Shown here one piece after another: positions 54,622-64,000 of a stretch of 64,000 nucleotides of DNA. Within the stretch, counting starts at the first letter, position 1. Each line of letters begins with the position of its first letter. The DNA is taken from the NCBI GenBank assembly GCA_001940925.1, contig MSGZ01000021.1:26999-90998 (forward strand). The letters are read 5' to 3'. The DNA comes from Ruminococcus sp. Phil11 (GTDB taxonomy: Bacteria > Bacillota > Clostridia > Oscillospirales > Ruminococcaceae). Made by a program: the position numbers and the translations under genes. The notes below the pieces were generated by a model. It did no database searches. It saw only the letters and a program-made list of their open reading frames with translations, and had not been told where the DNA came from.

Positions 54622-56784
54622 TTGCTGAAGGGTGCGGCTGTCAGAGCACTGCCGCGGGATATTTTCACGGGCATCATCATTGCGCTGGTCTCGATCCCGA
54701 TCTCCATGGGCTATGCGCAGATCGCGGGGCTGCCTGCCGTCTGCGGCCTGTACGGCTCCATTTTCCCGATCCTGATCTTTTCGCTGGTATCCAGCTCGCC
54801 GCAGATGATCTTCGGTGTCGATGCGGCACCGGCGGCACTGGTCGGGGCATTCCTGACGGCGCAGGGCATTGCGCTTGGCTCTGAAGAAGCGATCCGCCTC
54901 GTGCCGGCAGTGACGCTGCTGGTCGGGCTCTGGCTGCTGCTGTTCTCGCTGCTGAAAGCGGGACGGCTCGCGGCATATATCTCCACGCCGGTCATGGGCG
55001 GCTTTATCAGCGGCATCTGCATGACGATCATTCTGATGCAGATCCCGAAGCTGCTCGGCGGCGGAAGCGGCACCGGCGAGCTGCCGGAGCTGCTGCTCCA
55101 TATCGCAGAGGTCTGCGGGAACGAGCTGAATCCGGCCTCTATGGCGGTCGGGTTTGCGGCACTCGCGATGCTGCTGGCCGGCAAAAAGCTGCTGCCCAAG
55201 CTCCCGATGGCGGTCGTTGTCATGGCGGGCGGCGCGCTGCTCGGCAGGAGCGGCTTTGCGGATGCGCACGGCATCCGGATGCTGGACGCGGTCGAACGCG
55301 GCCTGCCGCCGTTCTCCTTTCCGCACATCATGCCGGAGCAGATCTCGGAGCTGCTGACCGTCAGCCTGACGGTCGCGGCGGTCATCATGGCGGAAACGCT
55401 GCTGGCATCCGGCAGCTTTGCAAATAAAAACGGCTATCCGATCGAGGATAACCGCGAGATCCTGACCTACGGGCTGTGCAATCTCGCAGCGAGCGTGACC
55501 GGGTGCTGTCCCGTGAACGGCTCTGTCTCCCGCACGGCCATGGGGGAGCAGTACGGCGGAAGATCGCAGGTGATGTCGCTGGCGGCGGCAGTCACCATGA
55601 TGCTGATTTTGCTGTTCTGCACCGGCTTTATCGCATATCTCCCCGTGCCGGTGCTGACCGCGATCGTGATCGCGGCTTTGCTCGGCGCAGTCGAATTTGA
55701 CCTTGCACACCGGCTGTTCCGGCAGGATAAGCAGGAGCTGCTGATCTTCCTCGGCGCGTTCTTCGGCGTATTGCTGCTCGGAACGGTCGCTGGCGTTGTG
55801 ACCGGCGTGCTGCTGTCGTTCGTCTCGCTGATTTTGCGGACGGCAAACCCCAAGCGTTCGTTCCTCGGCGTCATTCCGGGGCATGAGGGCTTTCACAGTC
55901 TGGAGCGCAATACCAATGCAGTGCCGGTCAGCGGCGTGATCCTGTACCGCTTTTCGAGCAACCTGCATTTTGCGAATGTGCGGCTGTTCATCAGCGATCT
56001 GGAGCAGGCGGTCACGCCGGATACCCGGTGCATCGTCGTCGATTCCGGCGCGGTCTGCAATCTGGATATCACCGCGGCGGACAGACTGGAGGCGTTCCGC
56101 AAATCGCTGAATGCGCGCGGCATCGCACTGTACTTCGCCTCGCATATCGGCTCGCTGAACGACCGGTTCCGCGCACTCGGGCTTGCTGGGTGGGTCGAAA
56201 ACGGTTATGTCCGCCGGACGATCCCGGCTGCACTGAAAAACGCGGGCTATGAGCCGCCCTATGTCACGGACGGCGGCGAAACGGCATCCGCGGTGCGCGA
56301 CCCCGCCCGTCTGGAATTTGAATGGGCGTTCGGCTCCCGTGCGGAGGCGGAAATGGAGCAGTACATCGAAGCACTGCTCCGGAACATCGACACAAATGCT
56401 TCTCCGGAGGAGCAGCTCTCCGGCATTCTGCGGGCGCGGGGCGTCTGGCGGGATGTCAGCGATTCCGATCAGGAGGAGCTGCTGACGCATCTGCAGACGC
56501 ATATCCCGGAGCTTTCCGGGAAGCTGCATCTCAGCGAAAGCGAGATCGAGGAAGCAATCGAGGCGCGGCGCATGAAGCTCGCGCTCCGGCTGACAGAAAA
56601 TAACCCGAAGGCAGCAGAGGCGATCCGTCTTTACAATCAGAATTATGAGACCTCGCTGCGGGAGCAGGATCCCGCGCTGTACGACCGTCTGATGCAGTAC
56701 CGCGCACAGTCGCTTGCGCATTTGGCTCAGACGCATCCGGAGTATGCGGAGATCATCCGCGCATTCTATAAGGAGCAAGCATGA
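54622..56784 (+). CDS. SulP family anion transporter with STAS domain and C-terminal extension
   Basis: 720 aa from a TTG start (GAAGGGAGAGGGCGCA upstream), 27 codons inside the track start. The membrane part begins with the SulP motif DIFTGIIIALVSIPISMGYAQIAGLPAVCGLYGSI; the STAS domain (RCIVVDSGAVCNLDITAADRLEAFRKSLNARGIALYF) follows at about residues 450-550. Substrates of SulP transporters include sulfate, bicarbonate and oxalate. Unusually, about 170 further residues follow the STAS domain, mostly charged helices (LEFEWAFGSRAEAEMEQYIEAL, LSESEIEEAIEARRMKLALRL), of unknown role. Confidence 0.92.
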   Translation: MLKGAAVRALPRDIFTGIIIALVSIPISMGYAQIAGLPAVCGLYGSIFPILIFSLVSSSPQMIFGVDAAPAALVGAFLTAQGIALGSEEAIRLVPAVTLLVGLWLLLFSLLKAGRLAAYISTPVMGGFISGICMTIILMQIPKLLGGGSGTGELPELLLHIAEVCGNELNPASMAVGFAALAMLLAGKKLLPKLPMAVVVMAGGALLGRSGFADAHGIRMLDAVERGLPPFSFPHIMPEQISELLTVSLTVAAVIMAETLLASGSFANKNGYPIEDNREILTYGLCNLAASVTGCCPVNGSVSRTAMGEQYGGRSQVMSLAAAVTMMLILLFCTGFIAYLPVPVLTAIVIAALLGAVEFDLAHRLFRQDKQELLIFLGAFFGVLLLGTVAGVVTGVLLSFVSLILRTANPKRSFLGVIPGHEGFHSLERNTNAVPVSGVILYRFSSNLHFANVRLFISDLEQAVTPDTRCIVVDSGAVCNLDITAADRLEAFRKSLNARGIALYFASHIGSLNDRFRALGLAGWVENGYVRRTIPAALKNAGYEPPYVTDGGETASAVRDPARLEFEWAFGSRAEAEMEQYIEALLRNIDTNASPEEQLSGILRARGVWRDVSDSDQEELLTHLQTHIPELSGKLHLSESEIEEAIEARRMKLALRLTENNPKAAEAIRLYNQNYETSLREQDPALYDRLMQYRAQSLAHLAQTHPEYAEIIRAFYKEQA

Positions 56785-57413
56785 ATCCGTTGTATTTGTA
56801 TCCGGCCGAGACGAATCTGCTCAAAAGCGGAAAGCGCGGCGAAGCCTACCGGGAAGCATGGAAAAAGCTGGCGGATGTCACAAATAAGTATGCCGGTCAG
56901 ATGTGGGGCGGCAAGCCTGCAAAGCTGCATACGCTTGCGCAGGTGCTGGCTGCCGTCAGCATTGTGCTGGCCGCGATGTATGTGGTGATCGAGATTTTGC
57001 TTCGTGTGCTGCCGTCCGCGCAGTGGAATGCGGGCGGCGATACCGGAATGCATATCGTATTCATTCTGGTGATCGCGGTGCCGGCCGTGCTGTGCTGTGC
57101 CGCGCGCGAGTATGTCAAGGACCGCATCCTGAAGCATTTTCTGAACGAATACGAACCCGTCTGTGAAAGCTACGGCGAGGAGACGCTCCGGCAGATCGGA
57201 GAGGTGCTCCGGAAGGAACGGGCCGCACCGGTCGGCAATTATGTCTGCCTGCGCTGCCGCAGGAGCAGCCGCTATGACGAAACGCTCCACAGCCGGGACG
57301 AAATGCTCTGCCCGTTCTGCAAGGGCAATACGCTGGTCGGCCGGCTCGACGGGTATCTGCTCGATGCCTGCTGCAATTATCAGGCGGAGCTGGATGCGCG
57401 GACGGAACGGTGA
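56781..57413 (+). CDS. Membrane protein with C-terminal zinc ribbon
   Basis: 210 aa whose ATG overlaps the SulP stop (ATGA). Two transmembrane helices (TLAQVLAAVSIVLAAMYVVIEILLRV and MHIVFILVIAVPAVLCCAA) precede a cytoplasmic helical part and a four-cysteine ribbon, CLRCRRSS ... CPFCKG. It is probably a SulP-coupled accessory or regulatory protein; I recognise no family. Confidence 0.75.
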   Translation: MNPLYLYPAETNLLKSGKRGEAYREAWKKLADVTNKYAGQMWGGKPAKLHTLAQVLAAVSIVLAAMYVVIEILLRVLPSAQWNAGGDTGMHIVFILVIAVPAVLCCAAREYVKDRILKHFLNEYEPVCESYGEETLRQIGEVLRKERAAPVGNYVCLRCRRSSRYDETLHSRDEMLCPFCKGNTLVGRLDGYLLDACCNYQAELDARTER

Positions 57414-57528
57414 CTGCCTCCGGAGGTGCGGTAAAGCCGCAAAATGACGGGGTCAGGCCGCAAAATAGCGCATTCGTGCTGCGAAATCCGTGCGCTTTTT
57501 GTCAAAAGCGGAGAATTTTCCAAAACGC

Positions 57529-57557
57529 TTGACTTTTTGACAGACTTCATATATAAT
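57529..57557 (+). promoter_or_regulatory. Promoter of the str operon
   Basis: TTGACT-17-TATAAT, 60 bases upstream of rpsL. A second TTGACA overlaps the spacer. Confidence 0.8.
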
Positions 57558-57618
57558 GATATGTGCGCGTACTGTCTGTGCGTGCACATATTCTATTTTA
57601 TAAAGAAGGAGGAAAATC

Positions 57619-58041
57619 ATGCCAACTTTTAATCAGCTCGTTCGCAAGGGCAGAAAAAGTCTGACGGAGAAGTCTACGGCTCCGGCACTTCAGAAGGGCT
57701 ACAACGCACAGAAGAAGTCCCAGATCGACCTCAGCTCTCCGCAGAAGCGCGGTGTCTGCACTGCCGTCAAGACTGCCACCCCGAAGAAGCCGAACTCTGC
57801 AATGCGTAAGATCGCGAGAGTGCGTCTGACCAACGGATATGAGGTCACTGCCTACATTCCGGGTATCGGCCACAATCTGCAGGAGCACAGTGTCGTGCTG
57901 ATCCGCGGCGGCCGTGTCAAGGACCTGCCTGGTGTGCGTTATCACATCATCCGCGGTACACTCGACGCGCAGGGCGTGAACGGCCGTATGCAGGCCCGTT
58001 CCAAGTACGGCGCAAAGCGTCCGAAGGCAGGCAAGAAGTAA
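57619..58041 (+). CDS. rpsL: 30S ribosomal protein S12
   Basis: 140 aa S12 ([40 protein letters not shown]...), including the [13 protein letters not shown] and [13 protein letters not shown] loops of the decoding centre. The KKPNSAMRK sequence is the usual streptomycin-sensitive form at the classical lysine. AAGAAGGAGGAAAATC precedes the ATG. It heads rpsL-rpsG-fusA-tuf, which normally follows rpoC but here follows unrelated transporter genes. Confidence 0.98.
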   Translation: MPTFNQLVRKGRKSLTEKSTAPALQKGYNAQKKSQIDLSSPQKRGVCTAVKTATPKKPNSAMRKIARVRLTNGYEVTAYIPGIGHNLQEHSVVLIRGGRVKDLPGVRYHIIRGTLDAQGVNGRMQARSKYGAKRPKAGKK

Positions 58042-58240
58042 GATTCACCTGCAAACCAACGTATTCGCATTTACCCACAAGGCTCTTGTGGATTTGATAG
58101 ATAGCATTTTCATACCTGTTATGAGGCGGACTTCCCGCTTTGCTGTCTCTTTATCTGCAACGGCGCCTACACCACGCCCCGCGTAAACGGGCACGGGTGA
58201 GTACCTGTGAATTCATCTTTTATGAAGGAGGGAAGCGAGT

Positions 58241-58711
58241 ATGCCAAGAAGAGGCAATATCGCAAAGCGTGACGTTCTGGCTGACCCGATGTACGGTTCC
58301 AAGCTTGTTACACGTCTCATCAACAACATCATGCTCGACGGTAAGAAGGGTGTCGCACAGAAGATCGTGTACGATGCATTCGAGATCGTCAAGACGAAGA
58401 CCGACCGCGATCCGCTTGAGGTATTTGAGCAGGCAATGGAAAACATCATGCCTGTGCTGGAGGTCAAGGCACGCCGTATGGGCGGTGCGACCTATCAGGT
58501 GCCGATGGAGGTTCGTCCGGACCGCCGTCAGACCCTCGGCCTGCGCTGGATCACCAAGTATTCCAGACTGCGCAGCGAGAAGACCATGAAGGAGCGCCTT
58601 GCAGGCGAGATCATGGATGCTGTCAACGGCACCGGCGGTTCTGTCAAGAAGCGTGAAGATACGCATAAGATGGCAGAGGCAAACAAGGCGTTTGCACACT
58701 ATCGCTGGTGA
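58241..58711 (+). CDS. rpsG: 30S ribosomal protein S7
   Basis: 156 aa S7 ([36 protein letters not shown]...), the 30S head assembly initiator that binds the 3' major domain of 16S rRNA near the E site. Standard length. ATGAAGGAGGGAAGCGAGT precedes the ATG. A 199-base leader separates it from rpsL; it contains no reading frame I can support, and any S7 autoregulatory structure there could not be assigned. Confidence 0.98.
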   Translation: MPRRGNIAKRDVLADPMYGSKLVTRLINNIMLDGKKGVAQKIVYDAFEIVKTKTDRDPLEVFEQAMENIMPVLEVKARRMGGATYQVPMEVRPDRRQTLGLRWITKYSRLRSEKTMKERLAGEIMDAVNGTGGSVKKREDTHKMAEANKAFAHYRW

Positions 58712-58796
58712 TTTTTCTGCCCTGTGCAGAAAGATCATCCGTATTGTTCCGGCATAAGGCTGTGCCGGAGGGCGTAAAATTTTAGGAGGAACTCTA

Positions 58797-60890
<2,094 letters not shown>

Positions 60891-60911
60891 TCCCGTTATT
60901 TCTGCTGCATA

Positions 60912-60943
60912 ACGCCCCTGATCCCGGGAAACCGGGGTCAGGA
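60912..60943 (+). terminator. Strong stem-loop between fusA and tuf
   Basis: CCCTGATCCCGG pairs with CCGGGGTCAGGA around GAAA, without a clear T run. It may attenuate or protect the fusA mRNA 3' end, since tuf has its own promoter. Confidence 0.6.
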
Positions 60944-61015
60944 CGGCGTAATTTGCCAAAAATGTACCGAAATCTGAGAAAATCTCGCGAAGTTGGATTT
61001 TTTTTCTAAAAACGC

Positions 61016-61044
61016 TTGCATTTTTCACGGAAATCTGGTACAAT
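61016..61044 (+). promoter_or_regulatory. Promoter of tuf
   Basis: TTGCAT-17-TACAAT, 77 bases upstream of the ATG, preceded by an AT-rich stretch (GATTTTTTTTCTAAAAA) like an UP element. Confidence 0.78.
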
Positions 61045-61120
61045 ATAGGATGTCAGGTCTTTGTCGTATCCAGATGATGACCGAACCCTATTCAAAATCT
61101 ATTTTTAGGAGGAGATTCCA

Positions 61121-62323
61121 ATGGCAAAGGAACATTTTGAACGTACAAAACCCCATGTCAACATTGGTACCATCGGCCACGTTGACCACGGCAAGACCAC
61201 TCTGACTGCTGCGATCACCAAGACGCTGGCAATGAAGGGTCAGGCAAAGTTTGAGGACTATTCCATGATCGACAAGGCTCCGGAGGAGCGCGCACGTGGA
61301 ATCACAATCAACACTGCACACGTTGAGTATGAGACCGACAAGCGTCACTACGCTCACGTTGACTGCCCCGGTCACGCTGACTATATCAAGAACATGATCA
61401 CCGGTGCTGCACAGATGGACGGCGCGATCCTCGTCGTTGCTGCTTCTGACGGCCCGATGGCTCAGACCAAGGAGCACATCCTGCTCGCACGTCAGGTCGG
61501 CGTGCCGGCAATCGTCGTGTTCATGAACAAGACGGACCTCGTTGACGATGAAGAGCTGATCGACCTCGTCGAGATGGATATCCGCGACACCCTGAGCTCC
61601 TATGAGTTCCCCGGCGATGAGATTCCGATCATCAAGGGTTCTGCTTTCCAGGCTCTCGATTCCAAGTCCACCGATATCAATGATCCGGTCTATGCACCGA
61701 TCCTCGAGCTGATGGATGCTGTTGATTCTTACATTCCGACTCCGGACCGTAAGGCAGATCAGCCGTTCCTGATGCCGGTTGAGGACACCATGACCATTTC
61801 CGGCCGTGGTACCGTTGCAACCGGTCGTGTTGAGCGTGGCCAGATCAAGGTCGGCGAGACTGTCGAGATCGTCGGTCTGAAGGACGAGAAGACCTCCACC
61901 GTCGTTACCGGTCTGGAGATGTTCCGCAAGACGCTGGATTATGCTGAGGCTGGCGATAACATCGGCGCACTGCTCCGCGGTATCGCACGTAAGGACATCG
62001 AAAGAGGTCAGGTTCTCTGCAAGCCGGGTTCCATTCATCCGCACACCAAGTTCAAGGGCCAGGTGTACGTTCTGAAGAAGGAAGAGGGCGGCCGTCATAA
62101 GCCGTTCTTCACCAACTATCGTCCGCAGTTCTACTTCCGTACAACTGACGTTACCGGTATCATCACGCTGCCGGACGGCGTTCAGATGTGCAACCCCGGC
62201 GACAACATCGAGATCGATGTCGAGCTGATCACTCCGATCGCTATTGAGCAGGGTCTGCGTTTTGCTATCCGTGAGGGTGGTAAGACCGTCGGCTCCGGCG
62301 TTGTTACTGCGATCAACGAGTAA
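61121..62323 (+). CDS. tuf: Elongation factor Tu
   Basis: 400 aa GTPase that brings aminoacyl-tRNA to the ribosome. G1 [16 protein letters not shown], switch [19 protein letters not shown]3 [13 protein letters not shown]4 NKTD; domains II and III are complete, ending VVTAINE. Standard length; GGAGGAGATTCCA precedes the start. A terminator follows. Confidence 0.98.
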   Translation: MAKEHFERTKPHVNIGTIGHVDHGKTTLTAAITKTLAMKGQAKFEDYSMIDKAPEERARGITINTAHVEYETDKRHYAHVDCPGHADYIKNMITGAAQMDGAILVVAASDGPMAQTKEHILLARQVGVPAIVVFMNKTDLVDDEELIDLVEMDIRDTLSSYEFPGDEIPIIKGSAFQALDSKSTDINDPVYAPILELMDAVDSYIPTPDRKADQPFLMPVEDTMTISGRGTVATGRVERGQIKVGETVEIVGLKDEKTSTVVTGLEMFRKTLDYAEAGDNIGALLRGIARKDIERGQVLCKPGSIHPHTKFKGQVYVLKKEEGGRHKPFFTNYRPQFYFRTTDVTGIITLPDGVQMCNPGDNIEIDVELITPIAIEQGLRFAIREGGKTVGSGVVTAINE

Positions 62324-62335
62324 TTTTTACCGATA

Positions 62336-62371
62336 CAAAAACCGGATTCCTTCGGGAGTCCGGTTTTTTGT
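62336..62371 (+). terminator. Terminator of tuf
   Basis: ACCGGATTCC pairs with GGAGTCCGGT around TTCG, then TTTTTT. Confidence 0.93.
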
Positions 62372-62402
62372 TTGTATGGAGCGATTGTCTGACGGAATAT
62401 GC

Positions 62403-62446
62403 GCAAAAAAAGGACGCCGGCCTGTTACGGTCAGCGTCCCTTTTGT
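62403..62446 (-). terminator. Terminator of the dockerin-protein gene
   Basis: AAAAAAGGACGCCGGCC pairs with GGTCAGCGTCCCTTTT with few mismatches; T run on the minus strand. It lies 56 bases beyond the stop at 62502. Confidence 0.85.
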
Positions 62447-62501
62447 TCTTCTGATATGCTTCGGTATTGGGAGAAGCAATGCCGCAGAAGCCGCGTTCAG
62501 C

Positions 62502-63362
62502 TTAGCCGAGGAACTGCTCCCATGTGGTGTCTTTCTTGCCGGCGACAACCTTTTCCGTGTAATACTTCAGGATGACCTGCGCATCATCGACACTGACCTT
62601 GCCGTCCTTGACGACGTCAGAAGCCATGATCTGTGCCTTGGTGAGCTTGGGGTCATTGCCCGCGATGCCTTCGGTGTAAGCGATCAGCGTTGTCTGTGCA
62701 TCCTGAACATCGACAAATCCGTCGAGGTTCGAGTCGCCGATCAGGTAAACCGCAACATCCAGCGGCACCAGCTTGACATCCTTGTCCAGCACAAGCTGGT
62801 TTGCGCCGCCGTAAGCGAAGAAGTCCTCCTCCTTCTGGCCGGCGACATTGATCGTTTCCTCGGTGCTGATGTAGCACTTGTAGTCACCCGGCTTGGTGTC
62901 CTTCGGAACGGTGATATCAAAGTTCACGAACGAGCTGGTCGCGTCGCTGATCTTTGCGGGCTCGTCACTGACAAAGCCCTTGGAATACCAGAGCACGACA
63001 TTGGAAGCACCGGTCGCCTCGGAATACTGCATGTATTCTGCGTCTGCGTGCTCCTCAAAGAGACGGTGCAGCGGCTCGCCCTGCTTGTCCTTCTTGTCAG
63101 GATTGCGCGTGAAATCGCCGTTTTTGATGACGATCGGGTCGTCGCTCTTGAGGATCAGGCGCAGGGACGTCAGACCGGTGTAGTTGTCAATGAATACGTC
63201 GCCCTTCAGCACAGCGTCCTCCGTCATGTTATCGAGGCAGACTGCGCTTTCTTTTGCGTCAATGCGGAATGTCATGGGCTCATCCGCTGCGGAAGCGGAC
63301 ACCGCCGCCGACGCGAAAAGCATTGCTGCCGCTGCTGCGGCAAAAATCTTGTGTTGTTTCAT
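62502..63362 (-). CDS. Secreted dockerin-containing protein
   Basis: 286 aa from MKQHKIFAAAAAAMLFASAAVSASA (AGGAGGTTTCTACT upstream). A cleavable signal peptide is followed by a beta-rich module of about 180 residues resembling cohesin- or carbohydrate-binding-like folds (VFIDNYTGLTSLRLILKSDD, FVNFDITVPKDTKPGDYKCYIS) and a C-terminal type I dockerin with two F-hand calcium loops, GDSNLDGFVDVQDAQTTLIAY and SDVVKDGKVSVDDAQVILKYY. Dockerins dock enzymes onto cellulosome scaffoldins, as in Ruminococcus. The N-terminal module has no identified catalytic motif. Confidence 0.88.
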   Translation of the reverse strand: MKQHKIFAAAAAAMLFASAAVSASAADEPMTFRIDAKESAVCLDNMTEDAVLKGDVFIDNYTGLTSLRLILKSDDPIVIKNGDFTRNPDKKDKQGEPLHRLFEEHADAEYMQYSEATGASNVVLWYSKGFVSDEPAKISDATSSFVNFDITVPKDTKPGDYKCYISTEETINVAGQKEEDFFAYGGANQLVLDKDVKLVPLDVAVYLIGDSNLDGFVDVQDAQTTLIAYTEGIAGNDPKLTKAQIMASDVVKDGKVSVDDAQVILKYYTEKVVAGKKDTTWEQFLG

Positions 63363-63444
63363 AGTAGAAACCTCCTGCTGCAATTTTGCTTATTTTTTTC
63401 TGAGGGCTTATAGCAGCATACTCCATAGAGGATTTCAGAGGATC

Positions 63445-64000
63445 TTACGCCTGCCCGGAGATGCGCGAGAGCAGCCGCATCACATCGAGCATTGTCAGGC
63501 ATCCGTCTTCGTCCAGATCGGCAGCGTAGAGCCGCCTTGATGAGGGCATCTGCGGCGCGGGGAGCGGGTCCTCCGTGATATACCGCAGAAGGAATACAGC
63601 ATCCGCCATATCCAGCTTCCCGTTGCCGTTCAGATCCGGAGGAGCTGACGGCGGCTGGTATGCGGTTGTTGTTGCAGCGGGCGACGTCGATGTTTCAGAC
63701 GCCGGGGTCGTCGTCACAACCCATGTTGTTGTGATCGGCGACGTTGTAGTGACCGGTACTGTTGTGGTGACCGGTACCGTTGTGGTGACCGGTACCGTTG
63801 TCGTGACCGGTTTTGTTGTGGTAATCGGTACTGTTGTAGTAATCGGTACTGTTGTGGTGACCGGTCTTGTTGTGGTGACCGGTCTTGTTGTAGTAATCGG
63901 TACTGTTGTTGTGGTTGTGACAGGCGTCGTCGTGGTGGACGTTGTCGTTGTGGACGTTGTCGTTGTGGACGTTGTTGTCGTTGTGGTGGACGTCGTCGTT
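63445..64000 (-). CDS. Thr/Pro-rich protein with C-terminal dockerin (5' end outside window)
   Basis: The frame stays open on the minus strand to the window edge (185 codons); the ORF track shows only its last 90 because it needs a Met. About 100 residues are a low-complexity linker: near the edge TTTS-type repeats, then PVTTTV/PITTTV/PVTTTR hexads with an 18-base DNA period. A linker APPDLNG and a type I dockerin follow (DLNGNGKLDMADAVFLLRYI and DLDEDGCLTMLDVMRLLSRI). Thr-rich linkers joining catalytic modules to dockerins are typical of Ruminococcus cellulosomal enzymes, so a glycosidase module probably lies upstream. It precedes the other dockerin gene by 82 bases. Confidence 0.85.
   Translation of the reverse strand, partial: TTTSTTTTTTSTTTTSTTTTSTTTTPVTTTTTVPITTTRPVTTTRPVTTTVPITTTVPITTTKPVTTTVPVTTTVPVTTTVPVTTTSPITTTWVVTTTPASETSTSPAATTTAYQPPSAPPDLNGNGKLDMADAVFLLRYITEDPLPAPQMPSSRRLYAADLDEDGCLTMLDVMRLLSRISGQA

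Noticed and set aside
54529-56778. 749 aa minus-strand ORF
   Set aside because: It is the antisense shadow of the SulP gene in GC-rich DNA; His/Arg/Gln-rich low-complexity translation, no motifs and no ribosome binding site.
63720-64000. Regular short repeats at the window end, possible CRISPR or satellite
   Set aside because: The period is 18 bases, a multiple of three, there are no spacers, and the minus strand reads a Thr/Pro linker that leads in frame into a dockerin.

Overview
The window looks like a chromosome segment of a gut or rumen Ruminococcus-type Firmicute (family Oscillospiraceae/Ruminococcaceae). The evidence is the housekeeping gene content, AGGAGG ribosome binding sites, sigma-A promoters of the TTGACA-17-TATAAT type, and three reading frames with dockerin-type F-hand repeats (32088, 62502, 63445), including a secreted protein with a long Thr-rich linker. 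The genus is an inference from gene content only.

Layout. 1-7350 is a minus-strand housekeeping run: acetyltransferases, MBL hydrolase, rel, a small pyrophosphatase-like protein, phzF-like and recJ, tied together by ATGA/TGATG overlaps. 7665-14590 is mostly plus strand: a small membrane protein, radA, a PspA homologue, a secreted VanY-fold pseudoenzyme, a dCMP deaminase and rsmA. 14729-17370 is rpmG-secE-nusG-rplK-rplA. The usual followers rplJ-rplL-rpoB-rpoC are absent here. A tRNA-Lys and about 40 kb of other genes follow until rpsL-rpsG-fusA-tuf resumes at 57619.

The stretch between is a composite accessory region. 17500-22900 is a decayed integrative/mobilizable element (cargo gene, MobV relaxase, DnaC-like loader, truncated DnaD-like gene, truncated tyrosine integrase). 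23000-37600 holds small regulator-plus-enzyme units: a TetR-controlled pair of anchored esterases, LysE/LysR/FMN-reductase genes, a LysR-divergent hydrolase/acetyltransferase/aldo-keto reductase operon, and a SirTM sirtuin-macrodomain ADP-ribosylation operon with an Rrf2 regulator. 45240-57413 holds tRNA-Ser, a TetR plus two-subunit ABC exporter, a methyltransferase/GNAT/HMA operon that shares an operator-like palindrome with the exporter, a MATE pump and a SulP transporter.

The most unusual part is 37950-43700. A module occurs three times: a conserved promoter, a 5' hairpin, a 46-codon reading frame, a terminator-like hairpin, then tRNA genes and a 74-76 aa XRE-type HTH gene. In copies 2 and 3 the tRNA genes are a set of Leu-anticodon tRNAs (CAG, CAA, TAA, AAG) that all have short class I variable loops instead of the long arm normal for bacterial tRNA-Leu. 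Their leader frame is Leu-rich; the copy 1 leader is Phe-rich and lies upstream of a tRNA-Phe. This suggests, without proving, amino-acid-responsive control of a mobile tRNA array.

Between copies 2 and 3 lies a second relic of the integrative element. It has the same flanks as the 17.5 kb element but a different cargo gene (an Mrr-type restriction enzyme). The two elements therefore appear to share an exchangeable cargo slot. Coordinates were read by eye from the sequence and ORF track; no database search was possible.
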